Translations under genes and position numbers: made by a program
Origin: Prevotella sp. UBA1705
GTDB lineage: Bacteria > Bacteroidota > Bacteroidia > Bacteroidales > Bacteroidaceae
Length of the DNA stretch: 20,245 nucleotides
Direction: 5' to 3'
Assembly: GCA_002317385.1 (NCBI GenBank)
Contig: DCJH01000068.1
Coordinates: forward strand, 2,553-22,797
Notes under the pieces: generated by a model
The model's database searches: none
What the model was told of the DNA's origin: nothing
What the model saw: the letters and a program-made list of their open reading frames with translations, nothing else
In this document: positions 7,734-15,139 of the stretch, one piece after another
Numbering within the stretch: position 1 is the stretch's first letter
How the letters are laid out: each line of letters begins with the position of its first letter

Positions 7734-9161
7734 ATGAAAAAGATATTATATGTGCTCATGGCTGTGGTGATGCCCGCATTCTATGCCTGCGACAACTACG
7801 TAGACATCACGCCTACCGGCCAGAAGACCGTAGACTCGGCCGCCACCTACTATGATCTCGTGGCCTATCCCAACCGCGCCTACTATCCCTCGGCCTTCGC
7901 CCTGCTCACCGACAATACCTGGGCCAAGGAGAGCAACATCTTCGGCTACGAGAGCATCTCGTGGGACGGCATCAACATGACCTTCAACGAGCAGGCCAAC
8001 AGGCTGACGCTCTCGGACAACAACCTCTACGAGAACTGCTACGACTATATCCTTCGGTCCAACATCGTCATCTCCAACGTCGATGCCAGCATCGGCAACG
8101 ACAGCATCAAGCGGCTGGCCAAGGCCGAGGCACGGCTCATGCGGGCCTGGGACCACTTCATTGTGGTAAACACCTTTGCCAAGGCTTACGACCCCGCCAC
8201 CGCCTCGCAGGATGGCGGCGTGGCCATCATGGATGCCTACGACCTGGAGGCAACCCCCACGAAGTCGACCGTGGAGCAGGTCTATCAGTTCATCATCAAG
8301 GACATCGAGGAGTCGCTTCCCTATATCCAGGAGACCCCGTCCACGGAGTATCATCCATCCAAGGCCTTTTCCTACGCACTGGCCGCCAAGGTCTATCTGT
8401 TCCATCGCGACTATCAGAAAGCCCTCGACGCCGCCGAGAAGAGCCTCGCCCTGAAGAGCGACCTTATCGACTATGTGGCCTTCGAGGCCGAGGGCGGACC
8501 GACCAAGAAGTCGACCTATGCCAAGGGCAACAACCCCGAGGTGCTCAACTACGCCTATCAGGGCGGCTATGCCGACAATCCTGCCTACACCTACGGCATG
8601 CTCTCGCCCGAGCTGGTGAAGCTCTTCGGGAGCAACGACGAGCGTCTGAACCTCTTCTTCAAGACCAGCGGCAACATGGTCTACTATTTCGACGAGGGCT
8701 CAGGGGCAGCGCTCTGGAACACATCGATTACCTATAGCAAGTTTCAGAACATGGCCGTGGGACTGCGCACAGCCGAAGTCTACCTCATGAAAGCCGAGGC
8801 TCAGGCCCGTCTGGGCAACCTCAGCGGAGCCACCGCCACGCTCAACCAGCTGCGCGCCAAGCGCATCAAGGGCAGCGAGGCCGTGCTGGCCGCTGGCCGC
8901 ACCCTGCAGGAAGTGATGCACAACGTGATAGACGAGCGCCGCAAGGAACTGCTCTTCGGATTCAACCGGTTCTGGGATCTGAAGCGCTTCAACACCGAGC
9001 CCGACTATCAGAAGACCATCACGCGCACGTTCCCGCTGGTAGATACCACCAAGGTGCACCAGACCTACACCCTCAAACCGGGCTCCCGTCTCTACATCAT
9101 CCCCTTCCCTGTGGATGCCCGCGAGAAGAATCCCAACCTCACTCTCAACACCGACGAATAG
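7734..9161 (+). CDS. SusD/RagB family outer-membrane nutrient-binding lipoprotein
   Basis: The ATG at 7734 gives 475 residues starting MKKILYVLMAVVMPAFYACDNYVDITP, with Cys19 as the lipidation site after a short hydrophobic core. The open frame extends further upstream to 7665, but only through a GC-rich repeat with no export signal, so I reject that start. Family features include the VDITPTG start of the mature protein, helical TPR-like segments such as RLMRAWDHFIVVNTFAKAY and KVYLFHRDYQKALDAAEKSL, and the C-terminal block VIDERRKELLFGFNRFWDLKRFN, common to SusD/RagB proteins. It forms the lid over the SusC barrel at the cell surface and binds the ligand. It is co-transcribed with susC and ends before a strong stem-loop at 9193. 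Confidence 0.94.
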   Translation: MKKILYVLMAVVMPAFYACDNYVDITPTGQKTVDSAATYYDLVAYPNRAYYPSAFALLTDNTWAKESNIFGYESISWDGINMTFNEQANRLTLSDNNLYENCYDYILRSNIVISNVDASIGNDSIKRLAKAEARLMRAWDHFIVVNTFAKAYDPATASQDGGVAIMDAYDLEATPTKSTVEQVYQFIIKDIEESLPYIQETPSTEYHPSKAFSYALAAKVYLFHRDYQKALDAAEKSLALKSDLIDYVAFEAEGGPTKKSTYAKGNNPEVLNYAYQGGYADNPAYTYGMLSPELVKLFGSNDERLNLFFKTSGNMVYYFDEGSGAALWNTSITYSKFQNMAVGLRTAEVYLMKAEAQARLGNLSGATATLNQLRAKRIKGSEAVLAAGRTLQEVMHNVIDERRKELLFGFNRFWDLKRFNTEPDYQKTITRTFPLVDTTKVHQTYTLKPGSRLYIIPFPVDAREKNPNLTLNTDE

Positions 9162-9192
9162 CCCTCTCGGCCCTTCGTCGCCCCCAAATCCC

Positions 9193-9235
9193 ACAGCCCT
9201 CTGCAACGTGCCTATAAGGCCTTGCAGAGGGCTGT
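9193..9235 (+). terminator. Stem-loop between convergent transcripts (susD terminator)
   Basis: ACAGCCCTCTGCAA (9193-9206) pairs perfectly with TTGCAGAGGGCTGT (9222-9235), and the loop contains a further GCC/GGC pairing. The following T content is modest (ATCTGTTGGGTTTG), so termination may be less abrupt than at the other hairpins. It lies between susD and the convergent minus-strand operon. Confidence 0.7.
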
Positions 9236-9245
9236 ATCTGTTGGG

Positions 9246-9336
9246 TTTGAAATAAGGTACTAATCGCGACGCCTTTAGGTAGTAATCGTGCGTGGATTAG
9301 TACCTAATCGACAGACGATTAGTACCTTATTTCAGA
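9246..9336. repeat. Nested palindromic element with four AGGTACTAATCG motifs
   Basis: The motif AGGTACTAATCG occurs at 9255-9266 and, with one change, at 9277-9288. It occurs inverted at 9294-9305 (one change) and 9316-9327. The outer arms GAAATAAGGTACTAATCG (9249-9266) and 9316-9333 are perfectly complementary over 18 bp and extend to 21 bp with one wobble. The inner arms 9277-9287 and 9295-9305 pair with one mismatch around a 7-nt loop. Spacing between motif starts is 22 nt on both sides, so the element is symmetric. It lies in the 3' region of both convergent operons. Function unknown; REP/REPIN-like repeat, protein-binding site and RNA-stabilising hairpin are all possible. Confidence 0.75.
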
Positions 9337-9359
9337 GCGAGGAGAACGGGGACGGAGGA

Positions 9360-9581
9360 CTACCGGTTGGCAAGGATCGCGTCGACGATGGGTTTGGCGC
9401 GTGCCTCGTCTTTCTCAAACACCTTCACGGCGTGCCCCGGCATGGGCCCGTAGCCGCCGTTGATGCCCGTGATGGTCTGGTCTACCACCATGCAAGCGAT
9501 GTCGTTGTCGGCCAAAGCCTGCCTGATGACTTCTGCGATGAAAGGGTTGTCGCAGGTGGTGAGGAGTTTCAAGTTTTCCAT
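9360..9581 (-). CDS. DUF2007 domain protein (small putative signal-transducing protein)
   Basis: A 73-residue protein, MENLKLLTTCDNPFIAEVIR onward, that reads as a complete DUF2007 domain: an N-terminal strand, a helix covering FIAEVIRQALADNDI, then a CMVVDQ strand and a VKVFEKDEARAKPIVDAIL strand-helix end, which gives the ferredoxin-like order typical of PII-like small domains. The family has no established biochemical role; the database name suggests signal transduction without proof. It starts 30 nt after the ABC exporter stop codon on the same strand, so it is probably the last gene of the miaB operon. There is no transmembrane segment or signal peptide. Confidence 0.82.
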   Translation of the reverse strand: MENLKLLTTCDNPFIAEVIRQALADNDIACMVVDQTITGINGGYGPMPGHAVKVFEKDEARAKPIVDAILANR

Positions 9582-9611
9582 TTGGATAGCGATTAGAGGG
9601 TTTATAGGGGG

Positions 9612-11453
9612 TTACTGCTGCATGTCGTAGAGCTTCTTGTAGTAGCCGTCGCGGGCCAGGAGCTCGTCGTGGGTGCCTCGCTCCACGATCTGTCCCTCGT
9701 GGATGACGCATATCTCATCGGCATTTCGGATGGTCGACAGGCGGTGGGCAATGGCTACGGTGGTGCGCGTCTTCATGAGTTTGAACAGCGCATCCTGCAC
9801 CAGACGCTCGCTCTCGGTGTCGAGGGCCGACGTGGCCTCGTCGAGGATGAGTATCGGCGGATTCTTCAGGATGGCCCGGGCGATGCTCACGCGCTGCCGC
9901 TGGCCGCCCGAGAGACGGCCTCCGCGGTCGCCGATGTTGGTGTCGAAGCCGTGCTCCGACTCCATGATGAAGTCGTAGGCATTGGCTATCTTCGCCGCGC
10001 GCACGACGTCTTCCTTCGTCGCATTGTCCACGCCGAAGGTGATGTTGTTATAGAATGTGTCGTTGAAGAGGATGGCTTCCTGGTTCACGTTGCCTATCAG
10101 GCTGCGCAGATCGTGCAGTCCGAGCTGCTTCACGTCTACCCCGTCGATGAGCACCTGGCCCTCCTGCACGTCGTAGTAGCGCGGAATGAGGTCTACGAGC
10201 GTAGACTTTCCACCACCGCTCTGGCCCACCAGCGCTATGGTCTTACCCTTGGGGATGGTGAGGTTCACGTGACGCAGTACCCACGCAGGGTCGTCGCCAG
10301 CCTGGCTGTAGCTGAAGCTCACGTCGCGAAGCTCTATCTCACGCTCAAAGCTGCCTATGGAACGGGGCTGCGAGGGCTCCTTGATGTCGATCTCGGCAGC
10401 CAGTATCTTGTCTACGCGCTCCATCGAGGCGAGGCCCTTGGGGATGTTGTAGCCGGCCTTGGAAAACTCTTTCAGGGGGTTGATGATGCTGTAGAGGATG
10501 GTCATGTAGTAGATGAACGACGGGCCGTCGATGGTCTTGCTGTTCAGCACGAGCATGCCTCCGAACCACAACACGATGACAATCATCACTGTTCCAAGGA
10601 ATTCGCTCATGGGATGGGCCATCTGTTGGCGTATGTTCACGCGCATGATGTTGTCGCGATAGGCCGTGTTCACCTCGTCGAAACGCCTGTTCATCTTGTC
10701 TTCGGCACAGAACGCCTTGATGATGCGTAGTCCGCCGAGCGTCTCCTCCACCTGACTCATGGTGTCGCTCCACAGGGCCTGCGCCTTGATGGAGCGGGCC
10801 TTGAGGCGGCGCCCCACCATGCCCATGAACCAACCGAATATGGGAACAAACACGATGGTGAAGAGGGTGAGCTGCCACGAGATGAGCAACAGCGCACCGA
10901 AATATACGATAATGAGGATGGGATTCTTGAAAAGCATGTCGAGCGACGACATGATGCTGTTCTCTATCTCCTGTACATCGCCGCTCATGCGGGCGATGAT
11001 GTCGCCCTTGCGCTCCTCGGAGAAGAAGCCGAGATGCAGCGCATTGATCTTCTGATAGAGCTGATTGCGGATGTCGCGCACCACTCCCGTGCGGATAGGG
11101 ACTATCGTTGCCGAAGAGAGGAAGTAGGCACCGGTCTTGAGAAAGGTCATGAACGCCAGCGCAATACCTATGATGAGCAGCGTGGTGGTGGGCCCGAGGC
11201 TGCTGATGAGCTGGCTCACGTAGTAGTCCATGTTATTCATCAGCGACTCCTTGAGGTTGCTCAGCGTCACCGGCATGAGTGCCGTGGCACGCCCGGTATT
11301 GCCTGTCTGGAACAGGATGCCCAGCATGGGGATGAGCGTGGCAAAGGAGAAGACGTTCAATATTGCCGACAGAATATTGAAGATGACCGACAGTACAAGG
11401 TATCGCTTGTAGGGCGGCACAAACCGACGCAGTACTTGCAGAAACTCTTTCAT
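9612..11453 (-). CDS. ABC exporter, MsbA-like fused permease and ATPase
   Basis: A 613-residue half-transporter. The N-terminal half has about six membrane segments with a long extracytoplasmic loop between the first two (about residues 48-95). The C-terminal ATPase has Walker A GQSGGGKST (410-418, Lys416), signature LSGGQ (514-518), Walker B ILILDEA with Asp538 and Glu539, and the H-loop in IAHRLST, all intact. It acts as a homodimer in the inner membrane. MsbA-type members flip lipid A or other lipids or drugs, and the substrate here is inferred only from family resemblance. Its ATG overlaps the miaB stop by 4 nt (ATGA at 11450-11453), so translation is probably coupled. Confidence 0.93.
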   Translation of the reverse strand: MKEFLQVLRRFVPPYKRYLVLSVIFNILSAILNVFSFATLIPMLGILFQTGNTGRATALMPVTLSNLKESLMNNMDYYVSQLISSLGPTTTLLIIGIALAFMTFLKTGAYFLSSATIVPIRTGVVRDIRNQLYQKINALHLGFFSEERKGDIIARMSGDVQEIENSIMSSLDMLFKNPILIIVYFGALLLISWQLTLFTIVFVPIFGWFMGMVGRRLKARSIKAQALWSDTMSQVEETLGGLRIIKAFCAEDKMNRRFDEVNTAYRDNIMRVNIRQQMAHPMSEFLGTVMIVIVLWFGGMLVLNSKTIDGPSFIYYMTILYSIINPLKEFSKAGYNIPKGLASMERVDKILAAEIDIKEPSQPRSIGSFEREIELRDVSFSYSQAGDDPAWVLRHVNLTIPKGKTIALVGQSGGGKSTLVDLIPRYYDVQEGQVLIDGVDVKQLGLHDLRSLIGNVNQEAILFNDTFYNNITFGVDNATKEDVVRAAKIANAYDFIMESEHGFDTNIGDRGGRLSGGQRQRVSIARAILKNPPILILDEATSALDTESERLVQDALFKLMKTRTTVAIAHRLSTIRNADEICVIHEGQIVERGTHDELLARDGYYKKLYDMQQ

Positions 11454-12835
11454 GACTTGATTTCTTCGCCAATCAGCGTGGCCGACGAGCTCCCGGTGAT
11501 TCTCACCTTCACCCGTTCGCCTATATGGTGGTTGCCCTTGGCTATGATCACCGCCTTGTTTTGCTCCGTGCGGCCCATGAGTTGGTCGTGGCTGCGCTTG
11601 GCAAAACGCTCGATGAGTATCTCAAACTCCTTGCCCTCGTCCTTGCGGTTCTGCTCGGCGCTGATCTCGGTCTGTAGCCTGATCAGTTCGTTGAGGCGCG
11701 CCACCTTCACCTCTTCGGGCACATTGTCGGCCAGATGCTTAGCCGCATAGGTGCCCGGTCGCTCGCTATACTTGAACATGAAGGCCGAGTCGAAGCCCAC
11801 CTCGCGCACCAGGCTCAGCGTCTGCTGATAGTCTTCCTCTGTCTCATCGTGGTAGCCCACGAAGATGTCGGTAGTGAGTCCGCATCCGGGAATGATGCGA
11901 CGGATGGCCGCCACCTTCTCCAAGTATTCCTCACGGGTATATTTCCGGTTCATGAGCTGCAGCGTACGGTTGCTCCCGCTCTGCGCCGGGAAGTGGATAT
12001 GATTACACAGATTGGGCTCGGCGGCGATGGCATGGAGGATGTCTTCGGTCATATCCTCAGGGTTGGAGGTAGTGAATCGCACCCGCATGTCGGGCACAGC
12101 CTGGGCCACCAAGCGCAGCAACTGGGCAAAAGAAGTACCGTTCTCGGGTCGCTTGCCATTGGGCAGGAGGCCGTAACTGTTCACATTCTGCCCCAGAAGC
12201 GTCACCTCTTTGAAACCCTTGTCGTGCAGGTCGCGCACCTCTTTGAGTATGCTCTCCACGTCGCGGCTACGCTCGCGGCCTCGGGTGTAGGGCACAATGC
12301 AGTAGTGGCAGAAGTTGTTGCAGCCGCGCATGATGCTCACGAATCCGCTCACCCGGTTGCCGCCGATGCGCTGCGGGATAATATCGCGGTAGGTTTCGGT
12401 GGTCGACAGGTCTACGTCGACGGCCGGCTGACCCAGTTCCACGGCTGCAATCATCTCGGGAAGATTGAGATAAGCGTCGGGCCCACACACCAGATTGGCG
12501 TGATGATTCTGCACCAAGTCGTCCTTCACACGCTCTGCCATGCAGCCGAGCACGCCCAGGATGGGCCTGGGAGCTACCGAATTGTGAATTGTGAATTGTG
12601 AATTGTGAATTCCTTCAGCGCGTTTCTTCTGTTCCGCATGCAGCATATCGAGACGGTGATAAATCTTGTTCTCGGCATTCTCGCGCACCGAACAGGTGTT
12701 GAGGAATACGGCATCGGCCTCCGATTCGTTATCCGTCAGTTCGTAGCCAGCCATTTGCATCACCGATGCAACGACCTCTGAATCAGCCACATTCATCTGG
12801 CAGCCATAGGTCTCTATATATAATTTCTTGCTCAT
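11450..12835 (-). CDS. miaB: tRNA-2-methylthio-N6-dimethylallyladenosine synthase
   Basis: A 461-residue radical-SAM methylthiotransferase that adds the 2-methylthio group to i6A37 of tRNAs reading UNN codons. The N-terminal UPF0004 domain carries the auxiliary-cluster cysteines Cys12 (TYGCQMN), Cys48 (NTCSVRE) and Cys98 (GCMAERV). The radical-SAM triad is Cys172, Cys176 and Cys179 (GCNNFCHYC). A TRAM domain closes the protein. Between Cys48 and Cys98 there is an odd insertion, residues 75-86 (IHNSQFTIHNS), encoded by a 33-nt heptamer array. It keeps the frame here, but any gain or loss of one unit would shift it. The gene is first in an operon with the ABC exporter and the DUF2007 gene. Confidence 0.96.
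   Translation of the reverse strand: MSKKLYIETYGCQMNVADSEVVASVMQMAGYELTDNESEADAVFLNTCSVRENAENKIYHRLDMLHAEQKKRAEGIHNSQFTIHNSVAPRPILGVLGCMAERVKDDLVQNHHANLVCGPDAYLNLPEMIAAVELGQPAVDVDLSTTETYRDIIPQRIGGNRVSGFVSIMRGCNNFCHYCIVPYTRGRERSRDVESILKEVRDLHDKGFKEVTLLGQNVNSYGLLPNGKRPENGTSFAQLLRLVAQAVPDMRVRFTTSNPEDMTEDILHAIAAEPNLCNHIHFPAQSGSNRTLQLMNRKYTREEYLEKVAAIRRIIPGCGLTTDIFVGYHDETEEDYQQTLSLVREVGFDSAFMFKYSERPGTYAAKHLADNVPEEVKVARLNELIRLQTEISAEQNRKDEGKEFEILIERFAKRSHDQLMGRTEQNKAVIIAKGNHHIGERVKVRITGSSSATLIGEEIKS
12579..12611. repeat. Heptanucleotide tandem array inside miaB (GAATTGT x 4.7)
   Basis: Four perfect GAATTGT units and a partial fifth (GAATT) make 33 nt with no mismatch. On the coding strand it reads as AATTCAC repeats and gives the residues HNSQFTIHNS. 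The total happens to be a multiple of three, but the 7-nt unit is not. Confidence 0.9.
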
Positions 12836-12859
12836 TGTATGTCTAATATATTAAGGTTG

Positions 12860-12867
12860 CAAAGTTA
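12860..12867 (-). promoter_or_regulatory. Probable -7 box of the miaB operon promoter
   Basis: TAACTTTG on the minus strand, 24 nt upstream of the miaB ATG. It matches the Bacteroidota -7 consensus, and no TTTG is found at the standard -33 distance. Confidence 0.55.
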
Positions 12868-12974
12868 CGAAGAATAATCCACAATCGCCGGGAAAGAGCA
12901 AGAAAATAAGTTCACAACAGCGTTTGGCCGTTACTATCCATCCATCGCAGCTTGAAACCACTTCGGAAAGACAC

Positions 12975-13008
12975 AAAAAAAGCACCGCGAACGGGGTGTT
13001 CGCGGTGC
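12975..13008 (-). terminator. Rho-independent terminator of the SDR-PAP2 operon
   Basis: On the minus strand GCACCGCGAAC (13008-12998) pairs perfectly over 11 bp with GTTCGCGGTGC (12992-12982) around a 5-nt loop, and seven T residues follow (12981-12975). It lies 20 nt after the PAP2 stop codon. Confidence 0.92.
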
Positions 13009-13028
13009 GTATAGGGTGGGGTAGAGAG

Positions 13029-14003
13029 CTATCGGGATACTCTTCCTCGCTTCGGCTCCTTGTAGATCTTGGCCCAGAAGAGGTAGAAGGCCACGCCTGT
13101 GAGTAGTCCTGCAAAGACGTCGATGGCATAGTGGGCACGGATGTAGACCGTGGCAAGACATATAAGTGTGGCGAACGGCAAGAGTGAGAAGAAGAGTTTG
13201 CGACTTCCAGAGCGCCAGGCCAGCAGCAGACAGACCACTGATATGCCCACATGGGAGCTGGGAAAAGCGGCCGTGGGGCGCTCGCCCGAGTTGTGAACAT
13301 CGGTCACGAGATGATAGAACAGTCCGTCCTTGTAGCCCGGCGAAGGCAGCATGTCCATGTGATGACAGAAATAATCGCCCACATTGGGGAACACACCACG
13401 GGCTATCTCGCCGATGCCCACAGCCTTGTAATAGTACATTGGGCCGGTGACGGGCACCACGGCATAGATGATATAAAAGGTAAAGAACGAGGCCATAATA
13501 ATGAACGATGCCCGCTCGAAGTCCTTGTAGCGCTGGAAGAAATAGTAGAGCGTCACGGCTGCAATAATGGGAAAGTAGCTCGCGTAGGCCATATCCATCA
13601 GCTCGCTCACCCAAATCTGTGGCCAATCTTCACAGAAAGTGAGTGCCGGCTGGAACCCGAAGAGACTATGTTCGGCCCTCGCGAACACGTGGTCCAGATT
13701 GGGAAAGAGGCAGTTCAAGAGGTAGGTGTCGGAGTACCACCAGCTCAACATGGCCAACTGAGCTATGACACGGAGGAACCGTGTGAGCCTGCAGGGCACC
13801 AGGCGGAATACCACCCACATGCCGATAGTGATGGAAGCCATTCGCACCCGACCCCATATCATGGCGTCGGGATTGTGGAGTTTGGTCATGCCGAAGAGCA
13901 CGATGAGGAGCGTCACCGCCGTATAGGCAATGATAATCCATTCCAAACCCATAAGACCCTTGGGGGCCTTTTTCTCCAATTCAATGTATTTCTTGAAGTC
14001 CAT
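13029..14003 (-). CDS. PAP2-superfamily membrane phosphatase or phosphotransferase (Aur1-like branch)
   Basis: The ATG at 14003 gives 324 residues; the frame extends to a TTG at 14012, which I consider less likely. About six or more membrane segments are visible. The PAP2 core is present as RPTAAFPSSHVG (catalytic-type His251) and AHYAIDVFAG (His291, Asp295). It differs from canonical PAP2: the lysine of KxxxxxxRP is absent and the arginine normally six residues before His291 is replaced (Thr), with an Arg at 289 instead. A YAVVPVTGPMYYY segment precedes the core. This pattern resembles the PAP2_3/Aur1-type group, which includes lipid phosphotransferases. Substrate unknown. It follows the SDR gene by 15 nt and ends at a terminator. 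Confidence 0.82.
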   Translation of the reverse strand: MDFKKYIELEKKAPKGLMGLEWIIIAYTAVTLLIVLFGMTKLHNPDAMIWGRVRMASITIGMWVVFRLVPCRLTRFLRVIAQLAMLSWWYSDTYLLNCLFPNLDHVFARAEHSLFGFQPALTFCEDWPQIWVSELMDMAYASYFPIIAAVTLYYFFQRYKDFERASFIIMASFFTFYIIYAVVPVTGPMYYYKAVGIGEIARGVFPNVGDYFCHHMDMLPSPGYKDGLFYHLVTDVHNSGERPTAAFPSSHVGISVVCLLLAWRSGSRKLFFSLLPFATLICLATVYIRAHYAIDVFAGLLTGVAFYLFWAKIYKEPKRGRVSR

Positions 14004-14018
14004 GCTTGTCAAAAAAAC

Positions 14019-15014
14019 TTAGAGCCAGTGGTGCTGCTTATACCACGCCATGGTTTCCTTGACGCCTTGCTGCAATCCGAAATGCGGATGGTAGCCCAGT
14101 TCGTCACAGGCCGGCTCTATGTTACATCGCCAATTGCGTTGTTTCAGAATGTTGTATTTATCATGATTGAGGGCGGATGTCTTGCCGGTAGTACGGCCAA
14201 CATACTCGCCAAAGAAGGTCACTACTTTGAGTACCCACACCGGTGCCTTAATCCTGATCCACCAAGGACTGCCCAACTCGTTGTGGATATAGTCGCTGAA
14301 GGTGCTGCTCTGGTACACGTTACCGTCGGAAAGAAAGTATTTCCGGCCCGACATACCACGGTCGAGAGCGAGGAATACGGCCTGAACCACGTCGTCGATA
14401 TAGACAAACGTGATGTCCTGACGCTTGAATCCCACGCTGAAATCCAAGTGTCCCTTGATGCTTTTGGCCATGAGGAAATAGTCTTTCTCGCGCGGACCAT
14501 ATACGCCCGTGGGCCGAAGGATGATATAATTGAAGTCGTTTCCGATGGAATCGAGATACTGCTCGGTCTTGAGTTTGCTCTTGCCGTAGGCGGTATTGGG
14601 GCGCGGATGGTCAGTCTCCTCTATCTCCTGATAGGGCTGCTGCTCCCTGATAGCTCCATAGACACTGAGCGAACTGAGGTAGACGAAGCGCTTGAGGGGC
14701 ATCTGCAACTTCAGGATGGCCTGCACCAGATTAACTGTTCCTTGATAGTTTACCTTGAAAAAGTCTTCGGTTTTGAGGCATTTCGTCACACCGGCAGTAT
14801 GCACCACATAGTCGAACTCATGGCCGCGGAGCTGCTCCATGAGCTTCTCCTCCGACGAAAAATCAAGTTCTATGAAGTGTATGCGGCTGTCCTGCAGATA
14901 CTCGCGGGAGCTGCTTTTCCTCACTGCTGCCCAAGTTTCAAACCCCTGACGCAGTGCTTCTTCCACAATGAAACTGCCAATGAAACCGCTGGCACCGGTG
15001 ACGAGTATCTTCAT
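14019..15014 (-). CDS. NAD-dependent epimerase/dehydratase (extended SDR)
   Basis: A 331-residue extended short-chain dehydrogenase. The Rossmann nucleotide-binding motif GASGFIG is at residues 7-13, the serine region is YLSSLSVYG (112-120), and the catalytic pair is Tyr143/Lys147 in AYGKSK. RPTGVYGP and FVYIDDVVQAV are typical of the epimerase/dihydroflavonol reductase-like subgroup. That subgroup contains sugar epimerases, sterol-type dehydrogenases and bacterial sphingolipid reductases, and sequence alone does not decide between them. Coupling to a PAP2 membrane protein makes a lipid substrate attractive, but this is inference. The promoter is the best in the window, and the gene is divergent from rnr. 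Confidence 0.87.
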   Translation of the reverse strand: MKILVTGASGFIGSFIVEEALRQGFETWAAVRKSSSREYLQDSRIHFIELDFSSEEKLMEQLRGHEFDYVVHTAGVTKCLKTEDFFKVNYQGTVNLVQAILKLQMPLKRFVYLSSLSVYGAIREQQPYQEIEETDHPRPNTAYGKSKLKTEQYLDSIGNDFNYIILRPTGVYGPREKDYFLMAKSIKGHLDFSVGFKRQDITFVYIDDVVQAVFLALDRGMSGRKYFLSDGNVYQSSTFSDYIHNELGSPWWIRIKAPVWVLKVVTFFGEYVGRTTGKTSALNHDKYNILKQRNWRCNIEPACDELGYHPHFGLQQGVKETMAWYKQHHWL

Positions 15015-15027
15015 AATTATTGGGTTA

Positions 15028-15058
15028 CAAAGTTACTACATTTTCAATGAATTGCAAA
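15028..15058 (-). promoter_or_regulatory. Consensus Bacteroidota promoter of the SDR-PAP2 operon
   Basis: On the minus strand TTTG (15058-15055) is followed after 19 nt by TAACTTTG (15035-15028), the textbook -33/-7 arrangement. The ATG is 13 nt after the -7 box, so the leader is very short. Confidence 0.82.
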
Positions 15059-15139
15059 ATAATCAAAATGAAATTAGGATTCTTCGATTCTTTTTTGTTA
15101 ATTTGCATATAATTGTATATCACTCTAAACCAAATCAAT

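Noticed and set aside
9249..9333. Possible short CRISPR array
   Set aside because: Only four motif copies with alternating orientation, 10-nt spacers and no cas gene; the symmetry is that of nested palindromes.
14004..14012. TTG start three codons upstream for the PAP2 gene
   Set aside because: An ATG at 14003 is in frame and gives a normal N-terminus; nothing supports the rarer codon.
13251..15050. 599-residue plus-strand open frame across the PAP2 and SDR genes
   Set aside because: It spans two clear minus-strand genes and their junction and shows no domain; it is a by-product of GC-rich third positions.
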